A stretch of 64,000 nucleotides of DNA from Confluentibacter flavum (GCF_002843175.1 NZ_PJEO01000049.1:1-64000), one strand, 5' to 3'. Counted from the stretch's first letter, positions 18,766 to 28,213 are shown. Notes: generated from the letters alone by a model not told the origin. Numbers and translations: made by a program.

Positions 18766-19386
18766 GTCCATCAGCTTCGCTTGATTAACCAAATCAACCA
18801 TATTGGTTACTTTTAGTTTTCTCATTAAGCGCGCTTTATAGGTGCTCACTGTTTTTTCATTAATGTTTAGTTCTTTTGAAACTTCCTTGTTTTTCTTTCC
18901 AATAGCTAAAAGTTTTAAAACTTCAGTTTCTCTGGTTGATAGTTTTTTGAAAAACGAACCAGACTTGTTAACTCTACTACCAAAAGCTAATTGTTGTGTC
19001 AACTCATTACTCAAATAAACGCCACCTTCATGTACTTTCATAAGGGCTTCGTTAATTGTAATGATGTTTACAGTTTTTGAAATGTAACCTAAAGCACCAG
19101 CTTTTATGGCGTTTAAACCATAAACTTCTTCTGGTTGCGAGCTAAACATAACTGCTTTAACATTTGGGTAGTCAGTTTTTAAATATCTCAAAACTGTTAA
19201 CCCATTGAGTTTGGGTAAATCAATTTCAGACAAAACAATGTCTACTGATTCTTTTTTCAAGAATTCAAGAAGGTCGTTACCATTGTCAACACTACCAACA
19301 ATTTTAATGTTAGAAGAGCTAGAAAATAGATGTTCAAGACCTTTTCTCACGATAGGGTGTGGATCTGCTATTAATAATTTTATCAT
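18760..19386 (-). CDS. LuxR/NarL-type response regulator lacking the phospho-acceptor Asp
   Basis: A 208-residue regulator with an N-terminal receiver domain and a C-terminal LuxR-type helix-turn-helix (STRETEVLKLLAIGKKNKEVSKELNINEKTVSTYKARLMRKL). In the receiver, the position of the phosphorylated Asp reads IVLSEIDLP, i.e. Glu in place of Asp, and one of the two acidic-pocket residues is Pro (IADPHPIVRKG instead of ADDHP); the conserved Lys in YISKTV is kept. Glu can mimic phospho-Asp, so it may act constitutively or by another signal; this is inference. No kinase gene is adjacent. It converges on dnaG with a six-base overlap. Confidence 0.88.
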   Translation of the reverse strand: MIKLLIADPHPIVRKGLEHLFSSSSNIKIVGSVDNGNDLLEFLKKESVDIVLSEIDLPKLNGLTVLRYLKTDYPNVKAVMFSSQPEEVYGLNAIKAGALGYISKTVNIITINEALMKVHEGGVYLSNELTQQLAFGSRVNKSGSFFKKLSTRETEVLKLLAIGKKNKEVSKELNINEKTVSTYKARLMRKLKVTNMVDLVNQAKLMDS

Positions 19387-19491
19387 AATTTTTTAGGTTT
19401 TAGATTGTCATGAATTTTTTGTTGAGAGAATCATGACGGAGAGAGTTTCCTAAGCAGCAAATGTAAGAATTTTTTATATATACTACAATAA

Positions 19492-20280
19492 TTATAACAT
19501 TTCTTTAAGAATATTGCAAATAGGAATCGGAAGCATTTTATGCTTGTTGGTGTTGTTAAAACGCTTATAAATCTTAAAGACCTCTTTTTCCCTATCTGAA
19601 AAGTCTTCAAGGGTTTTGCCTTTTTCATCCATGCGCATTGCCCATTCCAATTCTGGGTAAGAGGCACCTATTTGTGCTTCATCACTTCTGGCATCTCCAA
19701 ACAAGCCGTCGCTAGGCGCAGCTTTTAATATGGAATCTGGAACTTCTAAATACATCCCAAGTTCGTAAACTTGAGATTTTAGTAGGTCCGCAATCGGACT
19801 TAAATCCACGCCACCATCGCCATATTTGGTGTAAAAACCAACACCAAAATCTTCAACTTTATTGCCGGTACCCGCTACCAGTAACTTATAAAGTCCCGCA
19901 TAATAATAAAGTGTGGTCATTCGCAAACGCGCTCTGGTATTTGCCAATGCCATATCCACGGTAGTTTGATAGCCTTCAGAAATAACTTCTGCTTTAAAAG
20001 CTTCAAAAACGGGTGTTAAATTAGTACGTATATCGCTTACGTTACTAAATCTTTCCTTTAATTGTTTAATATGTTCTTGTGCTCTGGTTACATGGCTTTC
20101 CGCTTGATGTATGGGCATTTCTATACACAATACGTTTAATCCAGTCCTTGCACATAGTGAAGAGGTGACCGCAGAATCTACACCACCAGAAATTCCAATG
20201 ACGAATCCGTTTACACCTGCCTTAGTGGCATAATCTTTTAACCAATTAACAATATGATTAGCAACTTTTTCTGTTTGCAT
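19492..20280 (-). CDS. nadE: NH3-dependent NAD synthetase
   Basis: Converts deamido-NAD to NAD with ATP and ammonia (last step of NAD synthesis, cytosol). The 262-residue length is that of the short form without a glutaminase domain. The ATP pyrophosphatase P-loop SGGVDS sits near residue 31 (GISGGVDSAVTSS), and KVEDFGVGFYTKYGDGGVDLSPIADL is the conserved substrate loop. A longer frame from 20337 adds 19 hydrophobic residues and covers the divergent promoter region, so MQTEKVANHIV at 20280 is preferred. The gene is divergent from gldB, an order I associate with other gliding flavobacteria. Confidence 0.93.
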   Translation of the reverse strand: MQTEKVANHIVNWLKDYATKAGVNGFVIGISGGVDSAVTSSLCARTGLNVLCIEMPIHQAESHVTRAQEHIKQLKERFSNVSDIRTNLTPVFEAFKAEVISEGYQTTVDMALANTRARLRMTTLYYYAGLYKLLVAGTGNKVEDFGVGFYTKYGDGGVDLSPIADLLKSQVYELGMYLEVPDSILKAAPSDGLFGDARSDEAQIGASYPELEWAMRMDEKGKTLEDFSDREKEVFKIYKRFNNTNKHKMLPIPICNILKEML

Positions 20281-20307
20281 ATTAAATGAATTTAAATTCA
20301 AGAATAG

Positions 20308-20327
20308 TACATTTGTAAACAAAAATA
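20308..20327. promoter_or_regulatory. Divergent -7 boxes for gldB and nadE
   Basis: TACATTTG on the plus strand (20308-20315, 39 bases before gldB) and TATTTTTG on the minus strand (20327-20320, 39 bases before nadE) both fit TAnnTTTG. They are only four bases apart, so the two transcription start regions would overlap. -33 elements were not clear. Confidence 0.35.
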
Positions 20328-20354
20328 AACCAAACACTTAATTAATAAAAATTT

Positions 20355-21335
20355 ATGCCGTTTAAGTTTTATTTAAACCGTTTATCCTATGTATTTATTT
20401 TTGCAATAGTTGTATTAGCCTGCGAAAAAGATAATAAATTAGAAAATGAGATTGCTGGAATAGGGACTGAGGTTGATATAGAACGATTTGATAAATTGTT
20501 TGCTAAATCTTCACCAAACGATTTAAAGAAATTACAAACTGCCTATCCGTTTATGTTTTCTGAAAAGTATAGCGATACCTTTTGGATTGAAAAAATGGAT
20601 GATACGTTGCAAAAGCAATTATTTTTTGAAGTTGAAAAGGCATTTCCTAAAATGGATGATACAAAACAAGAGATTGAGTCCTTATTCAATCATTTAAAAT
20701 ATTATTTTCCAGTGTTTAATACACCCAGAATTATCACCACGACCAGTGAAGTGGATTACAGGCACAAAGTGATTGTTACAGATACCATTGTTGTTATTTC
20801 GTTAGACACATATTTAGGAAGTGACCACGAGTTTTATCAAGGTATACAGCAATACATTGCGGCCGATATGAATAAAAATCAAATCGTTGTAGATATTGCT
20901 GATGGATACGCCCAAAAATATATTTACCATCAACAGCATAAAACCTTGTTGGATGAAATGATTTATCATGGAAAACTGCTTTATTTTAAAGACATCATGA
21001 TTCCCTTTAAAACTGAAGCCGAACGTATAGCCTATACACAAGAGCAGTTAGATTGGGCTATTGCTAACGAAAGTTATATTTGGCGTTATCTAGTTGAAAG
21101 AGAGTTGTTATATAGTACTGATTCTAAATTACCGGCCAGATTCATCATTGATGCGCCATTTTCCAAGTTTTATTTAGAAGAAATAGATACACAGTCTCCC
21201 GATAAATTAGGGCAATATATAGGTTGGCAAATAGTAAGAGCGTATATGGATCAAAATAATGTGTCTTTAGTAAACATGTTTGATGCCAGCACCGAAGAAA
21301 TATTTAATAATTCAAAGTTTAAACCACGTAAATAA
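20355..21335 (+). CDS. gldB: Gliding motility lipoprotein GldB
   Basis: A 326-residue lipoprotein (VLACEK, Cys23) recognised as GldB, one of the cell-envelope lipoproteins needed for gliding in Flavobacterium johnsoniae. Family-typical stretches are DIERFDKLFAKSSPNDLKKLQ near the N-terminus and LGSDHEFYQGIQQYIAADMNKNQIVVDI in the middle, followed by a C-terminal segment rich in aromatic residues. Its biochemical function is unknown; it is thought to stabilise the motility/type IX secretion apparatus. The stop codon overlaps the gldC start (TAATG), so the two are translationally coupled. Confidence 0.93.
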   Translation: MPFKFYLNRLSYVFIFAIVVLACEKDNKLENEIAGIGTEVDIERFDKLFAKSSPNDLKKLQTAYPFMFSEKYSDTFWIEKMDDTLQKQLFFEVEKAFPKMDDTKQEIESLFNHLKYYFPVFNTPRIITTTSEVDYRHKVIVTDTIVVISLDTYLGSDHEFYQGIQQYIAADMNKNQIVVDIADGYAQKYIYHQQHKTLLDEMIYHGKLLYFKDIMIPFKTEAERIAYTQEQLDWAIANESYIWRYLVERELLYSTDSKLPARFIIDAPFSKFYLEEIDTQSPDKLGQYIGWQIVRAYMDQNNVSLVNMFDASTEEIFNNSKFKPRK

Positions 21336-21670
21336 TGTCAAAAAAAATAACATCTAAAATAGAACTTACAGTAACCCTTGATGAAAATAGAGTGCCAGAA
21401 AAGTTACATTGGACGGCGCAAGACGGTGGTGTTGAAAATGAGAAAGCCAAAGCCATGATGCTTTCGGTTTGGGATCCTAATGCGAAAGAAACATTACGAA
21501 TTGATTTGTGGACAAAAGACATGCCTGTTGATGATATGAAAATATTTTTTCATCAAACCTTGGTAGGTATGAGTGACACCTTTAATAGAGCTACGCAAGA
21601 TGAGAAAATGACGGCCACAATGAAAGATTTTTGTGATTATTTTGCTGAAAAGTTGGAGTTGAAAAAGTAG
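21335..21670 (+). CDS. gldC: Gliding motility protein GldC
   Basis: A 111-residue soluble protein without signal peptide, recognised as GldC by the pattern KIELTVTLDENRVPEKLHW, a DLWTKDMPVDDMKIFFHQTL core and the C-terminal FCDYFAEKL. In F. johnsoniae its loss only partly impairs gliding. It begins on the last base of gldB and ends two bases before the convergent deformylase-like gene. Confidence 0.92.
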   Translation: MSKKITSKIELTVTLDENRVPEKLHWTAQDGGVENEKAKAMMLSVWDPNAKETLRIDLWTKDMPVDDMKIFFHQTLVGMSDTFNRATQDEKMTATMKDFCDYFAEKLELKK

Positions 21671-21672
21671 TC

Positions 21673-22302
21673 TCAATTCTTTTTAGCATCCAAAACCTCT
21701 TTGTTGAGGTGGTCTATGTAGAGAATACCGTTTAGATGATCAATTTCATGCTGAAAAATAATGGATGTAAAACCTTCCACCGTTTCTGTTATATGGTTGG
21801 CTTCCATGGTATCATATTCCAACAAAATAGAATAAGCTCTGCTACTTAATGTGTCCGAGCGATTTGGAATAGATAGGCAGCCTTCTCTACGTACTTGTTT
21901 TTTCTCCGAATAGGTAACAATCTTTGGATTTAAATACACTTCAAAAGGAAAATTTTCTTTATCAAATCGTTGAACCCAAATAATATTCTTTAAAATGCCT
22001 ACCTGAGGCGCTGCAATGCCAACACCTAAAGACATGCTGTCTGTAACCGTTTTATAAAGACGCTTTATAAATGTTTGTAGAACCATATTGGTTGAATCAG
22101 GTTTAATGTAATGGCTTTTAGTTCTTAATAATAGAGAATCCCTTGTATTTGTTATTTTGAAAACACGCATTGGGGTAAGGGAATCGGCAGCTGTAATTAA
22201 ATTAATTTGTTCCGATGAAAATGACTTTTGGCTATTAGTGTTTTTGGAGCTAGAACAAGCAACCATCAGAAGAACGACACAAATTAAACAGCATTTTTGC
22301 AT
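21673..22302 (-). CDS. Lipoprotein peptide deformylase-like protein
   Basis: The three peptide deformylase motifs are intact: GVGIAAPQVG (motif 1), EGCLSIP (motif 2, metal-binding Cys) and QHEIDHLNG (motif 3, HExxH metal site and catalytic Glu). Peptide deformylase normally removes the formyl group from nascent proteins in the cytosol. Here the 209-residue protein starts with a lipoprotein signal (VVLLMVAC, Cys16 followed by SSSKN), which would place it outside the cytoplasm. About 60 extra residues lie between the signal and motif 1. Upstream in-frame Mets (to 22392) give a poor signal sequence, so 22302 is chosen. Its extracytoplasmic role is unknown; a housekeeping def gene is expected elsewhere. 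Confidence 0.85.
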   Translation of the reverse strand: MQKCCLICVVLLMVACSSSKNTNSQKSFSSEQINLITAADSLTPMRVFKITNTRDSLLLRTKSHYIKPDSTNMVLQTFIKRLYKTVTDSMSLGVGIAAPQVGILKNIIWVQRFDKENFPFEVYLNPKIVTYSEKKQVRREGCLSIPNRSDTLSSRAYSILLEYDTMEANHITETVEGFTSIIFQHEIDHLNGILYIDHLNKEVLDAKKN

Positions 22303-22425
22303 AAGAAATCGCCATAAACAACAAGTTTGTGCAAAACACCTAGGAAAATAAGGCGATACCATATGAACATTATAAACAATATATGTCTTCATATGAAACT
22401 AAAATAAATGAATCTCAATTATTGG

Positions 22426-23700
22426 CTACCATTGGTTTATCCTATCAGAATCCAACTTTATAAAAATAAACAATAAAATGGTAAAACCCATAAGTCCAGA
22501 GCCACCATAACTAAATAGGGGCAATGGAATACCAATGGTGGGGATTAAACCCATAACCATGCCTATATTAATTAAAAAATGCATGAAGATAATAGCGGCG
22601 ACACTATAACCATACACACGGCTAAATTGGGATTTTTGTAGTTCGGCTAAATGGAGAATACGCATTAAAAGGAGGACAAATACAATAACAACAAAAGCGC
22701 TTCCCACAAAGCCCCATTCTTCGCCTACGGTACTAAAAATATAATCCGTATGTTGTTCTGGTACAAATTTTCCTGTAGTTCTGGTGCCTTCTAAAAAGCC
22801 TTTTCCTGTTAAGCCTCCAGAACTTATGGCTCTTTCGGATTCGTTTAAGTTATAAGCGATGGTTTTTTTCATACGTTCTAACTTTTCAGGATCTTTTTCT
22901 AAACTTAGCCAAATGGTAATTCTATCTTTTTGATGTGCAGGTAATAGTTCATCATAAAAATGTTTAACACCATAACAAATCAAAACACTTATTAAAATTA
23001 TAGAAATGGGCTGAATAATTAAAGGTTTCCTTTTTCTAGTAAAATGGTGTGTTAATACAATCACAACCATAACTATTGAAGTGGCTATAACCCCAAATTT
23101 TATGGAAAGAAGCGATAGAATGACAATGGATAACGTAATTAATAAATAGGCTGCAGATACACCTTCGCGATATAATATGAATATAAAGCAACCATAAACC
23201 AACGTGCTTCCAGCATCTTTTTGAAGCAAAACCAAGATAGCAGGAATCGCCACAATAGCGAGTACACTAATTTGATCTTTAATACTTTTAATATCTGTAT
23301 TCAGATCACTTATATACTTTGCAACGGCAAGCGCGGTGGCTGCTTTAGCAAACTCACTTGGCTGTAGGGTCATGCCACCTATGTCGTACCAAGATGTGGC
23401 ACCATTTACATTTTTTCCGAATATAAAAAGGCCTACAAGAGACAGCATGGACAGAATATAAATGACACTTGAAAAACGTTCGTAAAATTTGGACTCTATA
23501 GCTAGCAGAATAATAATTAAACCAATGGTAATAAAAATAAACATTAGTTGTTTTCCATAAGGTTGTGAGAAATCTAAATAGTTAATGGTTTCACCACTAT
23601 GGGAGGCTGATACAATATTCAGCCAACCAAAACCAACCAGCAAAAAAAAGAGAAAAATGGTAATCCAATCAAACTTAAAATACTTCTGGGCCTCTACCAT
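22426..23700 (-). CDS. rodA: Rod-shape SEDS glycosyltransferase RodA
   Basis: A 424-residue polytopic inner-membrane protein of the FtsW/RodA/SpoVE family, the peptidoglycan glycosyltransferase of the elongasome. About ten hydrophobic helices are visible; family motifs include GGMTLQPSEFAKAATALAVAKY, the large periplasmic loop with AISSGGLTGKGFLEG and FVPEQHTDYIFSTVGEEWGF, and the C-terminal GIPLPLFSYGGSGL. Start and mrdA stop overlap by one base (TAATG), so it is coupled to its cognate transpeptidase PBP2. It is the last gene of the mre cluster. Confidence 0.95.
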   Translation of the reverse strand: MVEAQKYFKFDWITIFLFFLLVGFGWLNIVSASHSGETINYLDFSQPYGKQLMFIFITIGLIIILLAIESKFYERFSSVIYILSMLSLVGLFIFGKNVNGATSWYDIGGMTLQPSEFAKAATALAVAKYISDLNTDIKSIKDQISVLAIVAIPAILVLLQKDAGSTLVYGCFIFILYREGVSAAYLLITLSIVILSLLSIKFGVIATSIVMVVIVLTHHFTRKRKPLIIQPISIILISVLICYGVKHFYDELLPAHQKDRITIWLSLEKDPEKLERMKKTIAYNLNESERAISSGGLTGKGFLEGTRTTGKFVPEQHTDYIFSTVGEEWGFVGSAFVVIVFVLLLMRILHLAELQKSQFSRVYGYSVAAIIFMHFLINIGMVMGLIPTIGIPLPLFSYGGSGLMGFTILLFIFIKLDSDRINQW

Positions 23701-25631
23701 TAACTAGACAATTTTTTTAATTGCTCTTTAAGTCTCTTGTATTCTATATCATCAACTATTTCTAGGGTTGAGTTTTTGTTTATTCCAAAATCTTCTCCAG
23801 AGTATGGTTTTTCATATTCATGTTCTAAACTATACCTTAAAATCCAGTCCTCTAAATCTGTTCTGGTAATCTCGCCTTTAATATATTTTTCAATAATTAA
23901 GCTGGCAATTTTTCCAGCAAATCGACTGCCCCAATACCCATTTTCAACAAAAACCGCCAGAGCTATTTTTGGGTTGTCTTTTGGTGCAAAAGCTACGAAT
24001 ATAGAATGATCGGTTAATTGTGTTTTTACACCATCAATTTTCATGAAATTTTCTGCAGTTCCTGTTTTTCCACAAATTTCTATCCCAGGAACTTGAAGGG
24101 AATACGCAGTACCATTGTTGTATACATCAAACATGCCTTGTACTACAGGCTCAAAATTTTCTTTGTCTATAGTGGTGTAATTAGGCGTTGTAAACTTTGT
24201 GTCAATCGTTTCGCCTTCAATATTCTTTATGATATGAGGCGTATAGTAATAGCCGCGATTAGCAATGGCAGCCATCATATTTGCCAATTGTATGGGTGTG
24301 GTTTCTACTTCACCTTGCCCAATGGAATTGGATATGTTATAGGTTGACGCCCATCTATTTTCGCCATACCAGTTATCATAAAAATCACTATCAGGAATGC
24401 GCCCTTTGTTACCAATTTTCAAATCGTAGCCCAAATAATTGCCTAGTCCAAAACTTTTAACATGATTGCTCCAAATATCCATGCCTTCATCTGGATTTTT
24501 GGTTTTGTCGATAATACGTCTGTACACATTTGCAAAGTAGGCATTACATGATTGAGCAATACCACCATTCATGCTTAAGGGGCTGACGTGACTATGGCAT
24601 GCGGTTAATCGTCTGCTACCTAAATAATAGCCCATTCTACAAGAAAATTGATCTTCAGTAGTAACTACCTCCTCCTGTAAACCAATTAGCGCATTCATCA
24701 CTTTAAATGGTGAGCCTGGAGGATACTGGGCTTTTAAACCTCTATCAAATAATGGTTTTGCTATGGAATCGTTATATAGTTTTGTGAAGTTTTTTGAACG
24801 ATCCCTGCCAACCAATAAATTAGGGTTATAACTAGGGGCGGTAACCATAAGCAAAATTTCACCTGATGATGGATCTATAGCAACAATGCCACCACGTTTA
24901 TGCTGCATTAAAAGTTCGCCATATTCCTGAAGTTTAGCATCAATCGTTATGGTAATGTCTTTTCCTTGCTTTGGAAGCGTATCATATATGCCATTTTTAT
25001 AAGGGCCAAGATCTCTATTGAATCGGTCTTTTTGAATAAACTTAATGCCTTTTACACCTCTTAATACTTCTTCATAAGATATTTCCACCCCTTGTTTCCC
25101 TATAAGATCACCCATTTTATAATATGGGTTTTTATCAATAATGGCATTGTTTACTTCGCCAATATCACCTAAAACATTAGCGCCAATGGTAGTTTGATAA
25201 TGGCGCAATGATCGTTTTTGGATATAGAACCCTTCAAACTTCCTCATTTTTTCCTGTAAGGCTGCATAGTCTTCTTTTGTTAATTGCGGAATAAAAACCG
25301 AAGGGAGTCTTGGGGAATAATTATAGGCTTTATTGTAAATTGCTATAAAATCTTCTTTGGTTATTTTAAGAAGATTGCAGAAATCAAGCGTATCTAACGG
25401 TTTTACCTCTCTTGGAATAAACATAACATCGTAAGATGGCTGATTATCGACTAAAAGGTTTCCATTTCTATCATAAACAAAACCGCGTTTGGGGTAGTCA
25501 TATACTTTTCTAATGGCATTATCATCATATAAATTTTCATCACCAGAAGAATAAATTTGTAAATAAAAGAGCCTACCAATAAAGGTTATTCCCGTTATTC
25601 CTATAATTATGAAAAGTAATAATTGCCTCAT
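23700..25631 (-). CDS. mrdA: Penicillin-binding protein 2
   Basis: A 643-residue class B penicillin-binding protein, the elongasome DD-transpeptidase. It has one N-terminal membrane anchor (LLLFIIIGITGITFIGRLFYL), the PBP dimerisation domain with RGFVYDRNG, and the transpeptidase domain with the three active-site motifs: Ser307 in PPGSPFK (SxxK), SCN in AQSCNAYF (SxN) and KTG in CGKTGTAEN. The gene overlaps mreD by four bases and rodA by one, consistent with one mre operon on the minus strand. Confidence 0.95.
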   Translation of the reverse strand: MRQLLLFIIIGITGITFIGRLFYLQIYSSGDENLYDDNAIRKVYDYPKRGFVYDRNGNLLVDNQPSYDVMFIPREVKPLDTLDFCNLLKITKEDFIAIYNKAYNYSPRLPSVFIPQLTKEDYAALQEKMRKFEGFYIQKRSLRHYQTTIGANVLGDIGEVNNAIIDKNPYYKMGDLIGKQGVEISYEEVLRGVKGIKFIQKDRFNRDLGPYKNGIYDTLPKQGKDITITIDAKLQEYGELLMQHKRGGIVAIDPSSGEILLMVTAPSYNPNLLVGRDRSKNFTKLYNDSIAKPLFDRGLKAQYPPGSPFKVMNALIGLQEEVVTTEDQFSCRMGYYLGSRRLTACHSHVSPLSMNGGIAQSCNAYFANVYRRIIDKTKNPDEGMDIWSNHVKSFGLGNYLGYDLKIGNKGRIPDSDFYDNWYGENRWASTYNISNSIGQGEVETTPIQLANMMAAIANRGYYYTPHIIKNIEGETIDTKFTTPNYTTIDKENFEPVVQGMFDVYNNGTAYSLQVPGIEICGKTGTAENFMKIDGVKTQLTDHSIFVAFAPKDNPKIALAVFVENGYWGSRFAGKIASLIIEKYIKGEITRTDLEDWILRYSLEHEYEKPYSGEDFGINKNSTLEIVDDIEYKRLKEQLKKLSS

Positions 25632-26134
25632 TTGGTCTTTCTAGTAAAAATAATAGTTATAAGTAAACACATTAATATAGTAAATATGCCTGAGAATAAC
25701 GTTTTTTGAAGCACTAAAATTATTTTTGAAATGTTAAATATTTCTAATGAAAATAAAACAAAGTGATGAATCACGGTAAGTAAGGTAAAATAGGTAAGCT
25801 TCGAGCCAAATTCTACGGTCTCAAACTTTATGGTTTGATGTTCATAAATAGTCCCAAAACAAAACTTTAAAATTATAGGTCTCACATAGGCAATAAATAA
25901 ACAGGCAGCGGCATGAATACCACCTGTGTCTAAAAAAAAATCAACAGATAATCCTAAGAAAAAGCTTAAGCCTATTATTGCGGTTCTATTATTTTTTACT
26001 GGAAACAGAGCTATAAACAAGATGTATGGATACGGATTTATATTCCCAAGAAAGTTGATATGGTTAAAAATTAAAACCTGAACCAATACAAGAACAAAAA
26101 ACCGGATGCTATGTATTGAAATCACGTTATTCAT
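25628..26134 (-). CDS. mreD: Rod shape-determining protein MreD
   Basis: A 168-residue inner-membrane protein with about five hydrophobic helices and no catalytic motif, assigned to MreD by length, topology (NHINFLGNINPYPYILFIALFP) and position between mreC and mrdA. It helps organise the elongasome at the membrane. It overlaps mreC by eight bases and mrdA by four, indicating tight translational coupling. Confidence 0.88.
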   Translation of the reverse strand: MNNVISIHSIRFFVLVLVQVLIFNHINFLGNINPYPYILFIALFPVKNNRTAIIGLSFFLGLSVDFFLDTGGIHAAACLFIAYVRPIILKFCFGTIYEHQTIKFETVEFGSKLTYFTLLTVIHHFVLFSLEIFNISKIILVLQKTLFSGIFTILMCLLITIIFTRKTK

Positions 26135-26939
26135 TCAGCAATTTTTTTATTTCTGGAAGATTAACGTTTTCAATAATATACACATGTTCAATATTGGTCA
26201 TATCATTAAAAAGCTTGATATTGATAATATATGAGTTTTCAGATGGGTCTAATTTGAAATCATTTATAGTTCCTATAAGAACACCTTTAGGGAAAATAGA
26301 TGAACGTCCAGACGTTATTATGGTATCCCCGACTGCTAAAGGAGCATTTTTGGGAATGTCAATCAGTTGAGTGTATTCGGGACTTTTAGCATCCCAAGTT
26401 AAAGAACCCAAATGGTTTGTTTTTTTTAACTGTGCACTAATGTTGCTCTTGGAGTTCAAAACAGATAATACAGTAGCGTAATTTTTTGAGGTTTGGTCAA
26501 TAATCCCTAATATACCTTTATCGGTAATAACACCAAAATCTTGTTTGATACTGTCTTTAATCCCTTTGTTAACCAACAACACATTGTTTGTTGTGTTGTA
26601 ACTATTCTTTATAACTTGGGCAGTGCTAAATTTATATAGTGCATTGAAAGTTATACTATCAATGTAAGAGGTGTTCTGTTTGGTTTGTGAATTGTATAAA
26701 ACAGACTTTAAACGATTGTTCTCTTTGGTTAAAATCTCATTTTGGGATTTTAAAGCAAAATACTCACTAATATTATTTATAGAATTATAGACGCCACCAG
26801 TTAAAAAATTAGCAGAATCTATAAACTTACTTTTATGATAGGAATGCGATTGAACAGTAAATAAAATAGAAATAGAAAACAGCAACAAGAATAACAAAAA
26901 CGTTTTGTTCCTTATTATAAAATTTACAATCTGTTGCAT
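26127..26939 (-). CDS. mreC: Rod shape-determining protein MreC
   Basis: A 270-residue protein with one N-terminal transmembrane helix (TFLLFLLLFSISILFTVQ), a coiled coil (residues about 55-85, SQNEILTKENNRLKS) and the periplasmic double beta-barrel typical of MreC (DFGVITDKGILGIIDQTSKNYATVLSVLN, GDTIITSGRSSIFPKGVLIG). It links MreB filaments to PBP2/RodA. It starts 11 bases after mreB ends and overlaps mreD. Confidence 0.93.
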   Translation of the reverse strand: MQQIVNFIIRNKTFLLFLLLFSISILFTVQSHSYHKSKFIDSANFLTGGVYNSINNISEYFALKSQNEILTKENNRLKSVLYNSQTKQNTSYIDSITFNALYKFSTAQVIKNSYNTTNNVLLVNKGIKDSIKQDFGVITDKGILGIIDQTSKNYATVLSVLNSKSNISAQLKKTNHLGSLTWDAKSPEYTQLIDIPKNAPLAVGDTIITSGRSSIFPKGVLIGTINDFKLDPSENSYIINIKLFNDMTNIEHVYIIENVNLPEIKKLLNE

Positions 26940-26950
26940 GTTTTATAGGC

Positions 26951-27979
26951 CTATTTTATCAAGACACTTTTGTATTTAGCTAAATTTTTAAGTGTAATAC
27001 CTGTTCCTCTTACAACAGCTCTTAAAGGATCTTCTGCAATATAGACCGGTAGATCTGTTTTTAGCGATAAACGTTTATCTAAACCACGTAGCATGGAGCC
27101 TCCACCTGCTAAATAAATACCTGTATTATAAATATCGGCAGCTAATTCCGGTGGGGTTTGGGATAAGGTTTCCATAACGGCATCTTCTATTCTTAAAATA
27201 GATTTATCCAGTGCTTTCGCTATTTCTCTATATGAAATTTGAACCTGTTTTGGTTTTCCGGTTAATAAATCACGACCTTGAACGCTCATATCTTCTGGAG
27301 GAAGGTCTAAATCTTCAGTAGCGGCACCAATTTGAATTTTTATTTTTTCTGCAGTACGCTCTCCAACATATAAATTATGTTGGGTTCTCATGTAATAAAC
27401 TATATCATTAGTAAACACATCACCAGCAATTTTAACCGATTTATCACAAACAATACCGCCAAGGGCAATAACGGCAATTTCGGTAGTTCCACCACCTATA
27501 TCTACTACCATATTTCCTTTAGGTTGCATAATATCTACACCAATACCAATAGCCGCAGCCATAGGCTCATGTATTAAATATACTTCTTTACCATTAACAC
27601 GCTCGCAAGATTCTTTTACTGCACGCATCTCAACCTCGGTAATGCCCGATGGGATACAAACAACCATTCTAAGGGCAGGCGTAAAAAACTTCTTTTTTAA
27701 TGCCGGAATGTTTTTAATAAAAAGACTTATCATTTGCTCAGAAGCATCAAAATCTGCAATAACACCATCTTTTAATGGCCTTACGGTTTTTATGTTTTCA
27801 TGGGTTTTACCTTGCATTAAGCTAGCTTCTTGACCAACGGCTATTATTTTACCGGTAATCCTATCTCTTGCAACTATGGAAGGCGCATCAACAACAACCT
27901 TATCGTTATGTATTATGAGTGTATTTGCAGTACCTAAATCTATTGCAATTTCTTCGGTTAGGAAGTCGAAAAAGCCCAT
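26951..27979 (-). CDS. mreB: Actin-like cell shape protein MreB
   Basis: A 342-residue bacterial actin that forms membrane-bound filaments guiding lateral wall synthesis. Nucleotide-binding motifs are clear: phosphate 1 AIDLGTANTLI, phosphate 2 VVDIGGGTTEIAVI and the adenosine motif YLAGGGSMLRGLDK; EPMAAAIGIG connects them. It is first of the mreBCD-mrdA-rodA run. Upstream on its strand (about 28030-28040) lies TACTTTTA, one base off the TAnnTTTG consensus, so the cluster may have a promoter separate from purH. Confidence 0.96.
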   Translation of the reverse strand: MGFFDFLTEEIAIDLGTANTLIIHNDKVVVDAPSIVARDRITGKIIAVGQEASLMQGKTHENIKTVRPLKDGVIADFDASEQMISLFIKNIPALKKKFFTPALRMVVCIPSGITEVEMRAVKESCERVNGKEVYLIHEPMAAAIGIGVDIMQPKGNMVVDIGGGTTEIAVIALGGIVCDKSVKIAGDVFTNDIVYYMRTQHNLYVGERTAEKIKIQIGAATEDLDLPPEDMSVQGRDLLTGKPKQVQISYREIAKALDKSILRIEDAVMETLSQTPPELAADIYNTGIYLAGGGSMLRGLDKRLSLKTDLPVYIAEDPLRAVVRGTGITLKNLAKYKSVLIK

Positions 27980-28162
27980 GTATTATCTGTTATTAATGAA
28001 GTTATTAAAAAGCCCTTAGGTTTCGGGATGTAAAAGTAATAAAACTACTGAAAAAAATACAAATTATTGTTTATTGTTACGCTATATATTTTTTATTGAT
28101 GAATTTCAACGGATTCATAACAGAAATATATGTTATATATTGTCTGTTCCTCTGTTTTAATA

Positions 28163-28195
28163 AAAAAAGCTTCAATGTAACACTGAAGCTTTTTC
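28163..28195 (-). terminator. Terminator after purH
   Basis: AAAAAGCTTCA and TGAAGCTTTTT pair as an 11-bp stem around a short loop, with T residues following on the minus strand, about 20 bases beyond the purH stop. This separates purH from mreB. Confidence 0.85.
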
Positions 28196-28213
28196 ATATA
28201 AAAAAATCTTCTT

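Noticed and set aside
19431-19667. 78-codon minus-strand frame at the nadE 3' end
   Set aside because: It overlaps nadE in another frame, with no recognisable product.
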